Source: Bdellovibrionales bacterium
GTDB taxonomy: Bacteria; Bdellovibrionota; Bdellovibrionia; Bdellovibrionales; UBA1609
Length of the DNA stretch: 19,946 bases
Assembly (NCBI GenBank): GCA_020434645.1
Contig: JAGRAK010000006.1
Coordinates: 1 to 19,946 of the forward strand
Direction of reading: 5' to 3'
Of the stretch, positions 1 through 7,271 are shown piece by piece. The notes below the pieces were generated by a model, which did not search any database, was not told the DNA's origin, and worked only from the letters and a program-made list of their open reading frames with translations. The number at the start of each line of letters is the position of its first letter. Position 1 is the first letter of the stretch. A program made the position numbers and the translations under genes.

Positions 1-103
1 GAACTCGCACAGTATGAGTCATCAAATCACTCAGTGGAGCTATAGCGTAAGACCGGGTCGACACTAAAGATAACCCTAGCATTATTACAAGAAACTTGTT
101 CAT
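1..103 (-). CDS. Exported protein, 5' end only
   Basis: Leftward reading frame that runs off the left edge; only the first 34 codons are present. The ATG at 103-101 is followed by a typical Sec signal peptide: N-terminal MNKF, a hydrophobic core (LVIMLGLSLVS) and a likely signal peptidase I site after the SYA triplet near residue 20. The mature part begins IAPLSD and is too short to identify. A G-rich Shine-Dalgarno stretch lies a few bases upstream. It is divergent from the exported protein at 323-904. Too short for family assignment; the call rests on the signal peptide and the ribosome binding site. Confidence 0.6.
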   Translation of the reverse strand, partial: MNKFLVIMLGLSLVSTRSYAIAPLSDLMTHTVRV

Positions 104-109
104 TTTAAT

Positions 110-117
110 CCCCCCCC
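110..117 (-). promoter_or_regulatory. Poly-G (G8) ribosome binding site
   Basis: Eight C residues on the + strand, read as G8 on the coding strand, sit 6 nt upstream of the ATG at 103 and supply the only Shine-Dalgarno-like sequence for the left-edge exported protein. A homopolymer of this length can slip in replication, which would change SD strength or spacing without altering the protein. Slippage here is inference. Confidence 0.4.
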
Positions 118-214
118 GGAGACCTCAGCCAATAAAACGGCCAAGTGAACGCATCTCACACTGATTAAATGATATGGTCAAATTTACACAATAATTTTCA
201 CTTTTTTACATTTT

Positions 215-243
215 TTCAAACGCCTTACATTCTAGTTTATAAA
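215..243 (+). promoter_or_regulatory. Putative sigma-70 promoter for the exported protein at 323
   Basis: TTCAAA at 215-220 (4 of 6 to TTGACA), a 17-nt spacer, and TATAAA at 238-243 (5 of 6 to TATAAT) sit in an AT-rich stretch. The implied transcription start near 250 leaves a leader of about 73 nt before the ATG at 323. Read by eye only. Confidence 0.45.
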
Positions 244-260
244 GGGGTATAACGGCATGC

Positions 261-276
261 GTAATTCAGTAATTAC
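261..276. repeat. 6-bp inverted repeat in the leader of the gene at 323
   Basis: GTAATT (261-266) and AATTAC (271-276) form a perfect 6-bp inverted repeat around CAGT, just downstream of the predicted transcription start. It could be a small operator or a weak RNA hairpin. AT-rich repeats this short also arise by chance. Confidence 0.3.
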
Positions 277-322
277 TCTGACTTACAAAGACTGACCAAG
301 AGACACTAAGCCGGAGCCCAAC

Positions 323-904
323 ATGAATTTTAAATCACTTATACTTATAGCAAGTATAATTTGCACCTCGTCTGCCTTTGCCAAACAACGCATGAACTTA
401 GAGTACACCTTTCAATTAAATGATATTTACACTCAAGTTGATCCCTCACTACTAGCTGGAGAATCTCGCACAGTTTCGGGCAACCTTATTGTCAAAACAT
501 CAGATGAGAAAAAACACACGCTTGAGATTCTGCCCGCTACAACATATCTCGAAACTGTAATGTTAGTTTTTAAATCTGAAAGCTCAGTTACAATTTATGA
601 AAATACGATTCACGAATATCCAATTCAATTTGATTTAGATTCTTCCGGTAATATTGAAAAATTCGTAGTGAGTGGTCGATCAACTGGCGTCAATATGCCG
701 CTTCCACTTCAACATATTAAAACTGGGATTTTAGAATATCTCAAAAAGGGCAATGTCACGATATTAAAACTCGATGCCATTGCTGACAACTACACGTGTG
801 GGACAATCTCAGCACAAAAGGTCTCATGTGACACTAGCTTAAAACTTATCCTCGATGTCGAGCGACCATACTATAAGAACGATTTAACTGGAGAGAAGTA
901 TTAA
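323..904 (+). CDS. Secreted hypothetical protein
   Basis: 193 residues, not recognised. The N terminus is a clear Sec signal peptide: MNFK, a hydrophobic stretch (LILIASIICTSS), then an AFA cleavage site near residue 20. The mature part looks beta-rich, with no lipobox and no further membrane segment. Two cysteines near the C terminus (YTCG and VSCD, 12 residues apart) could form a disulfide in the periplasm. The start is supported by GGAG at 315-318, 4 nt before the ATG. The stop codon overlaps the stop of the convergent DUF366 gene within a shared TTAA at 901-904. It may be a periplasmic or surface protein; function unknown. Confidence 0.75.
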   Translation: MNFKSLILIASIICTSSAFAKQRMNLEYTFQLNDIYTQVDPSLLAGESRTVSGNLIVKTSDEKKHTLEILPATTYLETVMLVFKSESSVTIYENTIHEYPIQFDLDSSGNIEKFVVSGRSTGVNMPLPLQHIKTGILEYLKKGNVTILKLDAIADNYTCGTISAQKVSCDTSLKLILDVERPYYKNDLTGEKY

Positions 905-1470
905 TTTAGCTCTCTCACTTTCTGTGTGGCTTCGGTAATTGATAAAGACTCTTTCGCTACTCTTTCAGTTAGTTGAGTTGCAAAGGCAACCGGGTCAACC
1001 CGCAAATCCCCCAAAGAGAGTGTTGAAACTGGAGTCCCGTCATTTACGATATTAACTGCAAAATGTATCATGGTCGACAGCTGAGATTTCGAGGCTATGC
1101 TAATAGAAAGTTTTTTATCTTCAAAAAATATATCGTCACCTTCGCGCCGCAGACGCATTGCCATTTCTTTTTCTAAGGACATCTCTTGCAGTAAATCAAC
1201 CGCAATGCTGGCCATAAGACGCTGTAAAGCCACCCCTGCATATAAATCAATATTGAATTTTTCAATTATAAAGTGGAGCATTTTATCGCCACGAATTTCA
1301 CTGCCCGCGATTATATCTTCGCCATCCACCATATGTTCAAATGGTATGTTGCAAGCCCCAATCCATGCAAAAATAGAATCTCCTAATATCTTAAAGTTCA
1401 TATAGGCATAAAGGCTTTTGAGTTGGGTACCATCATATAAGAATTCTTTTTCACAAAAATATGTTTTCAT
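901..1470 (-). CDS. DUF366 family protein, coupled to queC
   Basis: 189 residues from the ATG at 1470. That start is preferred over an in-frame codon at 1509 because it lies 2 nt after the queC stop and has GGAG at 1485-1482. The sequence agrees from end to end with the pattern I recall for DUF366 (PF04017): YDGTQL (12-17), LGDS (29-32), GAC (38-40), EHMVD (45-49), LHFI.E (65-70), LQRLM (82-86), EGDD (110-113), KLSISIAS (120-127), IHF (135-137) and a conserved C-terminal helix. The family's function is unknown to me. The GDD...K.S.SIA segment faintly recalls the ND...K.xG core of biotin/lipoate ligases, but this is only a hint. Coupling to queC suggests a role in 7-deazaguanine or queuosine metabolism (inference). 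Confidence 0.85.
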   Translation of the reverse strand: MKTYFCEKEFLYDGTQLKSLYAYMNFKILGDSIFAWIGACNIPFEHMVDGEDIIAGSEIRGDKMLHFIIEKFNIDLYAGVALQRLMASIAVDLLQEMSLEKEMAMRLRREGDDIFFEDKKLSISIASKSQLSTMIHFAVNIVNDGTPVSTLSLGDLRVDPVAFATQLTERVAKESLSITEATQKVRELN

Positions 1471-1472
1471 AA

Positions 1473-2126
1473 CTAGCTTGTCTCCGTCGCTCTTATAAAA
1501 CGCTTGCAAGATTCACACTCTCTGCATATTTCTTCTGCTCCAAAATAGCATGGCCAAATCAGTTCAAATGGCACATCCAGTTTTTGACCAAGCCGAGCAA
1601 TTTCAGTTTTATTTTGATTTGTTGTATAGCAAAGTGTTTTGACATGATTTGCAGTGGAATAGGTAAAACTATTATCAAGAGCATTTAAAAAATCACCCGT
1701 GTTATCTGGGAATGTCGCGGCTTCTTCAATATTAAACCCGGGCACAACATAATCAGCACCAACACTCTCTGCAACGGCCGCCCCAATATTTAAAAACACA
1801 CCATTTCGATTGGGCACCCATACGGCTTTTGCCGTACTCATAGACTGACCATGATCGTCTATTTGCACATCCTCCCCAGTGGGCACAGACGCTCTTGTGT
1901 TAACAAGTGAAGTCGATGTCATGTCGCCCAGCCATTTGATTTCAATTACCTGATGTTGCAATTTTAATTTTTTACAGATCTTTGCACTTTGCTCTATTTC
2001 ACGCTGAGCAGCTCTTTGACCATAATCAAAAGTCAGAACGCGGCTTACAGTCATCTTACTTACTGCCTGATACAAATTAACTGTTGAATCTAAACCAGAG
2101 GATAAAAGAACAACTGCTGAAGGCAT
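1473..2126 (-). CDS. queC: 7-cyano-7-deazaguanine (preQ0) synthase QueC
   Basis: 217 residues, slightly short for the family. QueC converts 7-carboxy-7-deazaguanine to preQ0 using ammonia and ATP in queuosine synthesis. The N-terminal PP-loop ATP motif reads LLSSGLDST (7-15), with serine at the position that is usually the first glycine of SGGLDS. The VPNRNGVFL and FNIEEA...FPD segments follow in family order. The C-terminal zinc site has four cysteines, C193, C201, C204 and C207, in the expected CY..GAEE.C..C..C layout. It starts 12 nt after the small basic protein gene and is followed after 2 nt by DUF366, so the two are probably co-translated. Identification is firm; the serine substitution is the only oddity. 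Confidence 0.93.
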   Translation of the reverse strand: MPSAVVLLSSGLDSTVNLYQAVSKMTVSRVLTFDYGQRAAQREIEQSAKICKKLKLQHQVIEIKWLGDMTSTSLVNTRASVPTGEDVQIDDHGQSMSTAKAVWVPNRNGVFLNIGAAVAESVGADYVVPGFNIEEAATFPDNTGDFLNALDNSFTYSTANHVKTLCYTTNQNKTEIARLGQKLDVPFELIWPCYFGAEEICRECESCKRFIRATETS

Positions 2127-2138
2127 AAAGCAAAAGAC

Positions 2139-2453
2139 CTAGGGCTTCTTAGATGTCGAAATAAGTGAATCTCGAACCTTTTTAGCCTTATTTAATATTT
2201 GGCCGCCGACTTGCAAAGCTAAACGCCGCTCCTCATTTAAACGCTTACGGCTACTTTTGATTTGCTTGATGATTTTATCATAAGGTTTTGCTGCCAGTTT
2301 TAGTAGCATTTGGTCAAGAGCTTCAATACGAGTAATCTTACGAACACGAGAAGCTTTAGCTTTTGCCACACGCTTTACTGGCGCCTTTGCTGATCTCTTA
2401 GATGAACTTCTTGGCTTTTTATTTTTTTTTATCATTTTTTTTACTTTTGCCAT
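2139..2453 (-). CDS. Small, very basic Lys/Arg-rich protein
   Basis: 104 residues, no recognised family. Residues 1-40 are an extended tail rich in Lys, Arg, Ala and Ser (KKMIKKNKK, RSSSKRSAK, KRVAKAK), resembling histone H1-like or other nucleic-acid-binding tails. Residues 41-98 look helical and possibly coiled (ALDQMLLKLA, KQIKSSRKRL, RLALQVGGQI). It lies 60 nt after recJ and 12 nt before queC in the same direction. The ATG has no clear Shine-Dalgarno. The A-rich opening codons include two 8-9 nt A runs (in + strand T runs around 2421-2440) that could cause slippage or sequencing error. A nucleoid or RNA-binding role is plausible from composition only. Confidence 0.65.
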   Translation of the reverse strand: MAKVKKMIKKNKKPRSSSKRSAKAPVKRVAKAKASRVRKITRIEALDQMLLKLAAKPYDKIIKQIKSSRKRLNEERRLALQVGGQILNKAKKVRDSLISTSKKP

Positions 2454-2513
2454 GTCATGCGTTTAGCACATAACAACATAAGACGTCCAGCGCTCTAGAT
2501 GCCAGATCTTATA

Positions 2514-4205
2514 TCACTCGTTTAAGCGCATATTGTGAATTAAACCTTGAATGGAGCGTCTTCCGTTAAAATCATTCCATTGTGGTTCAAATATCACATC
2601 TACTCGAGATCCCTCAGGTATTTCAACAGGATTTGAAAACCATGGCGCCTCAATAGCGGCCGCCCCAGACTCTAATGTGTACTTTAAATAAGATCCCTTT
2701 AATCGTTTCAGTTTCTTTACCTTAACACCTTTTAATAAAAGCTTTGGCACTTCAAATTGCATTCCGAATGGGCCTAAGTTTTCATACCAATTCATGAACT
2801 CCGCATCCAACTCTTTAATCTTAACTTCAGCGTCATACATAACTTCAGGCTCTTCATTATTTTCTAAAGATAGATTCTCTTTAAAATAATCACTTAGTAG
2901 ATGCTGAATTTGTTCAGCACGATCGACAGTCACTTCAAACCCAGCGGCCAGTTGGTGCCCGCCGAACTTGTGTAATGCTTTTTCAGCACGTTTTAGCATA
3001 TCTTGAAGATTATATTTTTTTGATGGAGCACGCGCACTCCCCATAATACGACCATCTTCACGAACACACCCTACAAAGGCTGGAACATTATATTGCCCCA
3101 TTAAGTCACTGGCGATAAGACTGATCACCCCCGGATGAAAGTCATGAGAGTAAATCCAGATGAATTTTTCATTGGCATAGTTTTTTACAAGTTCTGCAGA
3201 TATTTTCTTTGCCTGCTCTTGAAACTGAACACGACGCTGATTAATCACAATGGCCTCATCTACAAGTCGACCAGCATCATCTTCACTGGCCATCAAAACA
3301 TCTAAAGCTCGAACCCCCTCCTCAAGCCTTGTGAGGGCGTTGAGCTTCGGCGCTATTCGAAAAGCAATATCTTGAGAGGAAATTTTCTTATTTGCAAAAC
3401 CAAGTTCGCGAAATAATTTTTTAATCCCTGGCCTTTGTGACTTTGCTAATTGAATAAGCCCATGTTTAACAAGAACTCGATTTTCACGTACGAGCGGGAC
3501 CATATCTGTAATTGTCGCGAGTGCGAATAAATCGAGTAAAACTTTCGGGTCAAAATCTTCTTTTAAAAGATTTAATTTAGTCATCTCCATGCGAAGAGCA
3601 AGGATGAGATAAAACGCCACACCCGTACCACAGAGATGCTGAAGGCTTGAAGTGCAAGTGCCTTTGTTTGGGTTCACAATAGCAAGAGCACTCGGCAATG
3701 TTTCTTTTGGCAAATGGTGATCCGTCACAATAACATCTAGGCCTAGAGAGTTGGCATAATCAACAGATGCTGTATCGGTGATGCCCACATCAACTGTCAA
3801 AATAAGTGAAACCCCATCTTTATGAAACTCAGTTATTCGATTCTCATGAAGCCCGTATCCGTCATTTAATCTCGAGGGTTGAAACACACTGACATTTTGA
3901 AATCCTAAACGAGTTAAACCGTCATGCAAAAGCACTAAACCTGGCGTTCCGTCTAAATCATAATCGCCGTAAATTAAAATTTTCTCTTGTAATTGAAATG
4001 CCTTTAACAAGCGAGCAATGGCAATATCCATGCCGTCTAAAGAAAACGGGTGAGCCAAATCACGAAGTTTTGGCTGAAACAAATTTTCAATTTCTTCTTT
4101 TTGCAAATACCCGCGCCCTGACAAAATCTGCCAAATAGGCTCAGGCATCATGAAAGGAGGTGCGTCTGATAAAGACGCTCCCCCAGAGCGTCTTAACCAA
4201 GCCAT
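2514..4205 (-). CDS. recJ: Single-stranded-DNA-specific exonuclease RecJ
   Basis: 563 residues, normal length for RecJ, the 5'-3' exonuclease of the RecF recombination and mismatch repair pathways. The DHH-family metal motifs are all present: motif I YGDYDLDGT, motif II TVDVGIT (usually VDNGI; the metal-binding Asp is kept), motif III VTDHH and motif IV ITDMVPL. The DHHA1 domain carries GGHQLAAGFEV, matching GGHxxAAG. The C-terminal portion fits the OB-type domain. The ATG follows the secF stop directly (TAAATG), so translation is probably coupled. The only sequence deviation seen is Val for Asn in motif II; this is not expected to abolish metal binding because the Asp ligand remains. Confidence 0.95.
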   Translation of the reverse strand: MAWLRRSGGASLSDAPPFMMPEPIWQILSGRGYLQKEEIENLFQPKLRDLAHPFSLDGMDIAIARLLKAFQLQEKILIYGDYDLDGTPGLVLLHDGLTRLGFQNVSVFQPSRLNDGYGLHENRITEFHKDGVSLILTVDVGITDTASVDYANSLGLDVIVTDHHLPKETLPSALAIVNPNKGTCTSSLQHLCGTGVAFYLILALRMEMTKLNLLKEDFDPKVLLDLFALATITDMVPLVRENRVLVKHGLIQLAKSQRPGIKKLFRELGFANKKISSQDIAFRIAPKLNALTRLEEGVRALDVLMASEDDAGRLVDEAIVINQRRVQFQEQAKKISAELVKNYANEKFIWIYSHDFHPGVISLIASDLMGQYNVPAFVGCVREDGRIMGSARAPSKKYNLQDMLKRAEKALHKFGGHQLAAGFEVTVDRAEQIQHLLSDYFKENLSLENNEEPEVMYDAEVKIKELDAEFMNWYENLGPFGMQFEVPKLLLKGVKVKKLKRLKGSYLKYTLESGAAAIEAPWFSNPVEIPEGSRVDVIFEPQWNDFNGRRSIQGLIHNMRLNE

Positions 4206-5162
4206 TTATGCCTTTGCCGCCCTTAAGCGGGCTTTTTCGCGTTTGCGGCCAAGGTGATCCATGGCAATAACGAGCGGAGAAGCAATATAAATAGAAGAGT
4301 AAGTGCCAAGCAAGATACCCACACCAAGCGTGAATGCGATTTGCTGAATCACACCGTCTGATAAAAAGTAAAGTGCCGCACAGGCCATTTCGGTTGTGAA
4401 AGCCGTCATAATTGTACGAGTTAACATATCATTAATTGAACGGTTCACAAGATCACCAAACGGCGCATCTGGGTAAAGCTGCTCGTTCTCACGGATTCTA
4501 TCAAAGTTAATGATCGTGTCATTTAGAGAGTAACCAAGAAGTGTCAATACCGCGGCCATGGTTTGCACATTCACCTCTCTATCAAAAATAGAATAAATGG
4601 CGACAACAATAATCGCATCATGAAATAAGCAAATCACAGCACCAGGCGCATATTTATAATCAAAGCGCATCCCGATATAAACCATAATCAAAAGCAAGCT
4701 ATAAAACGCGGCTAAAATTGCATTTCGCTTCAGCTCCTCACCGACCTGTGGCCCAACCGAATCGACACGACGAACTTCAACCACATTGTCAGTCTCAACC
4801 TCTTTCAGGCCGTCAGTGACTTTTGCAATCATGGCGTTTTGGAGTTCATTGGTTTCTTTGTCTGTCTTGCCTACGATGGCTTCCATACGAATTAGAAACT
4901 CATTTTTTTCACCGATGCTTTGCACAGTGGCCTTACTATAGCCTAAACTCTCGAGAGTGCTTCGTACTTTTTCAGATGGAACCGGCTTTTGAAACTGAAG
5001 CTGAATTTCTGTTCCACCAGAAAAATCTATGCCGTAGTCTAAACCCTTAAAGGCAATACAGAAAATACCCACGAATGAAATCAGGATCCAGGTCGGTATA
5101 ATATACCGGGCCTTACCGACGAAATCATATTTACCTGCATCAAATTTTTTATCTTTTGTCAT
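4206..5162 (-). CDS. secF: Protein translocase subunit SecF
   Basis: 318 residues, typical length. SecF pairs with SecD in the inner membrane, where the complex uses the proton motive force to help pull Sec substrates into the periplasm. The N-terminal membrane segment (about 18-38) is followed by the family signature GIDFSGGTEIQLQF, a periplasmic domain, and five C-terminal membrane segments. The conserved GYSLNDTIINFDRIREN region and the RTIMTAFTT segment are intact. It starts 4 nt after the secD stop, with AAAGGG at the end of secD as ribosome binding site, and abuts recJ with no gap. The assignment is secure. Confidence 0.96.
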   Translation of the reverse strand: MTKDKKFDAGKYDFVGKARYIIPTWILISFVGIFCIAFKGLDYGIDFSGGTEIQLQFQKPVPSEKVRSTLESLGYSKATVQSIGEKNEFLIRMEAIVGKTDKETNELQNAMIAKVTDGLKEVETDNVVEVRRVDSVGPQVGEELKRNAILAAFYSLLLIMVYIGMRFDYKYAPGAVICLFHDAIIVVAIYSIFDREVNVQTMAAVLTLLGYSLNDTIINFDRIRENEQLYPDAPFGDLVNRSINDMLTRTIMTAFTTEMACAALYFLSDGVIQQIAFTLGVGILLGTYSSIYIASPLVIAMDHLGRKREKARLRAAKA

Positions 5163-5166
5163 ATGA

Positions 5167-6876
5167 TTAACCCTTTTTCTGCGCCAAAATATTAATATTA
5201 AATTTCGTGACCAAAGTGTCGAGTATTACTCGAGACACAAATACAGCTGTGAACATAGAACTGATAATCCCGATCATGAGTGTCACCGCAAAACCACGAA
5301 TCGGACCTGTTCCGTAGTACATGAGCACCACACAAGTTAACACCGTAGTTAAATTTGAATCGAAAATTGAAGAGAAGGCATTACTAAAACCATCTTTTAA
5401 GGCGAGAGCTGTTGTACCACCTTTTCGAAGCTCTTCTTTAATACGTTCAAAAATAATAATATTGGCATCAACTGCCATGCCGACCGTGAGCGCTATCCCC
5501 GCGACCCCTGGCAGAGTCAATGTCGCGCCCAAAGTTGTCAAAATCGCAAATGTGAAAAAGATATTCATGGCGAGTGCAATATCGGCCACGACGCCTGATA
5601 CACCGTAGAAGAAAATCATAAATAAAAGTACTGCAATTGCGCCCACCATTGCCGCTGTCCCTGCCTTAGCAATAGAATCAGCACCGAGAGAAGGACCCAC
5701 TGTGCGCTCCTCAAGTTGCTCGAGCGCTGCTGGCAAAGACCCCGCCCGAAGTGCTGTCGCAATAAATGAAGCTTCATCTTGAGCCGCTTGATAGTCACGA
5801 ACATTTCCAAGTGTGATTCGTGCTGAATCACTGTCAATTTCGCGCTCTACTCGAGGTGCCGATTTTATAACATCATCTAGCACAATGGCTATGAGCCCAC
5901 CTGCTGCACGAGCTGTGAGTTCAGCAAATAATTTTCGACCCTCGACAGTGAAACTAAAAGTGACTTCAGGCTTACCCATCTCATCAGGGCGAACGGCCGC
6001 GTCTTCTAACTGATCACCGCTCAATTTAGAATCGAGCATAACCACATACGGTCTTTTGCCGGCCTCAAGGCTCGTGGCGCTTTCAAGTTTTTCAAAAACC
6101 ACTTTAGTATTTTTAGGAAGTTGAGACTCTAAATCAGCGTTTAGTTTTTTTAAGTAAGCTGCGTAATGCAAATCATTCTCGCCAAGCTTATAGTTACCCT
6201 TTGTTTCAGCTTCTTCAATCATCGCGACAAGCTTATCGCCCGGCACCTCTTGCGACACCACTCGAAAATCAAGTCGTGCTGTACGGTTGATTAGTTCTTT
6301 TGCCTTAAGGGCATCTTTCACACCCGGAAGCTGCACAAGAATTCGATCACTACCCTGTGCTGAGATACTGGGCTCGGCTACACCGAATTCATCAATTCGA
6401 TTTCGAATCACTTCAATAGCCTGACCGACAACTTGCTTTTTCATCTCCATCATTGTGGCTTCGAAGTACTGCAAGAGAATATTGTCATCACTGCTTTGCA
6501 CGACCTGAAACGTCGAGGCGTAACGATCAGCCAAATATTTCTCAACAGCTGCTTTATTGGCCGCACCACCGGTTAAAATTTCAATTTCTGTTTTTTTATC
6601 TCCGACAACTTGCACACCCTGTATTTGAATCCCGTCATCTTTTAACTGCTGACTCAAATCTTTTGATTGGCGAGCCGCTCGCTCTTGAATAACTGACTCA
6701 ACATCCACACCCATCACCAAATGAAGTCCGCCTTGTATGTCGAGCCCCATGATGATTTTGTTTTTTGCCAAGACTGAATCTTTCTCATAATTCATAAAAT
6801 TCGGAGAGAGCCAGAAGGCACCTAGAAGCAAAGTGAGAATAACCACTATCCATCTTGATCTTAAACTACTGAGCAT
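5167..6876 (-). CDS. secD: Protein translocase subunit SecD
   Basis: 569 residues from the ATG at 6876. I chose this start because GAGGGGG (coding strand of 6883-6889) sits 6 nt upstream; the in-frame ATG at 6891 would place that Shine-Dalgarno inside the gene. SecD works with SecF and YajC in proton-driven export. An N-terminal membrane segment (about 8-27) precedes the IMGLDIQGGLHLVMGVD signature, a large periplasmic P1 region, then the ALRAGSLPAALE..EERTVGPSLGADS segment and the C-terminal membrane domain with GMAVDANIIIFERI. The start overlaps the end of yajC by 11 nt, suggesting coupled translation. Confidence 0.96.
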   Translation of the reverse strand: MLSSLRSRWIVVILTLLLGAFWLSPNFMNYEKDSVLAKNKIIMGLDIQGGLHLVMGVDVESVIQERAARQSKDLSQQLKDDGIQIQGVQVVGDKKTEIEILTGGAANKAAVEKYLADRYASTFQVVQSSDDNILLQYFEATMMEMKKQVVGQAIEVIRNRIDEFGVAEPSISAQGSDRILVQLPGVKDALKAKELINRTARLDFRVVSQEVPGDKLVAMIEEAETKGNYKLGENDLHYAAYLKKLNADLESQLPKNTKVVFEKLESATSLEAGKRPYVVMLDSKLSGDQLEDAAVRPDEMGKPEVTFSFTVEGRKLFAELTARAAGGLIAIVLDDVIKSAPRVEREIDSDSARITLGNVRDYQAAQDEASFIATALRAGSLPAALEQLEERTVGPSLGADSIAKAGTAAMVGAIAVLLFMIFFYGVSGVVADIALAMNIFFTFAILTTLGATLTLPGVAGIALTVGMAVDANIIIFERIKEELRKGGTTALALKDGFSNAFSSIFDSNLTTVLTCVVLMYYGTGPIRGFAVTLMIGIISSMFTAVFVSRVILDTLVTKFNINILAQKKG

Positions 6877-7195
6877 TTGAAGCCCCCTCATTCACTGAAG
6901 ATGCGATTTGTGATTTTAAAATTCGAATATTCACGCCATCAGAAACTTCTAAAGTTACAAATTTATCCGACAGACCTTCGATCTTACCGTATATTCCGCC
7001 GGTCGTGATAACTGAATCTCCGCGTTTCATTGTCAACAAAAAACTCTGATGATCTTTTTGACGTTTAGATTGCGGACGAATTATTAAAAAATAAAAAATC
7101 GCAAAAATGGCTATAAACGGAACCAACTGCTCAATCATTCCAGGGCCAGCGGCAGCACTTGTTGCGGCTTGTGCGTATGCGATACTCGAAAACAT
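6866..7195 (-). CDS. yajC: Preprotein translocase accessory subunit YajC
   Basis: 109 residues, the usual size. YajC is the small single-span partner of SecDF. A short N terminus is followed by one membrane segment (about 22-40, FIAIFAIFYFLIIRP) and the cytoplasmic domain with the conserved RPQSKRQKDHQ, GDSVITTGGIYGKI and LKSQI elements. A strong Shine-Dalgarno, GGAGG (coding strand of 7201-7205), lies 5 nt before the ATG. It is 76 nt downstream of tgt; that gap shows no clear terminator. The order queA-tgt-yajC-secD-secF is the same as in Escherichia coli. Confidence 0.96.
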   Translation of the reverse strand: MFSSIAYAQAATSAAAGPGMIEQLVPFIAIFAIFYFLIIRPQSKRQKDHQSFLLTMKRGDSVITTGGIYGKIEGLSDKFVTLEVSDGVNIRILKSQIASSVNEGASNAQ

Positions 7196-7271
7196 ATTTT
7201 CCTCCAGGTGTAAGCTAAGCTCGTAAAAAAAACTACGAATGACTATCTAAACACGACATAGGAGGTATAAA

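Noticed and set aside
1097..1405. 102-codon + strand frame opposite DUF366
   Set aside because: Shadow of DUF366: low-complexity Ser/Ile/Arg composition, no ribosome binding site, and the opposite frame matches a known family.
2454..2513. Terminator or promoter between recJ and the basic protein
   Set aside because: Only a weak 7-bp stem (ATAAGAT/GTCTTAT) with a large loop and no U-run; no clear -35/-10 pair.
7196..7271. AGGAGG followed by TATAAAT-like sequence on the + strand near 7257-7271
   Set aside because: It looks like a ribosome binding site but no reading frame of any length follows on that strand; it lies at the end of tgt read in reverse.
7196..7271. Intrinsic terminator between tgt and yajC
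   Set aside because: There is a T8 run on the coding strand, but no stable stem precedes it; the TCGTA/TACGA pairing encloses the run instead.
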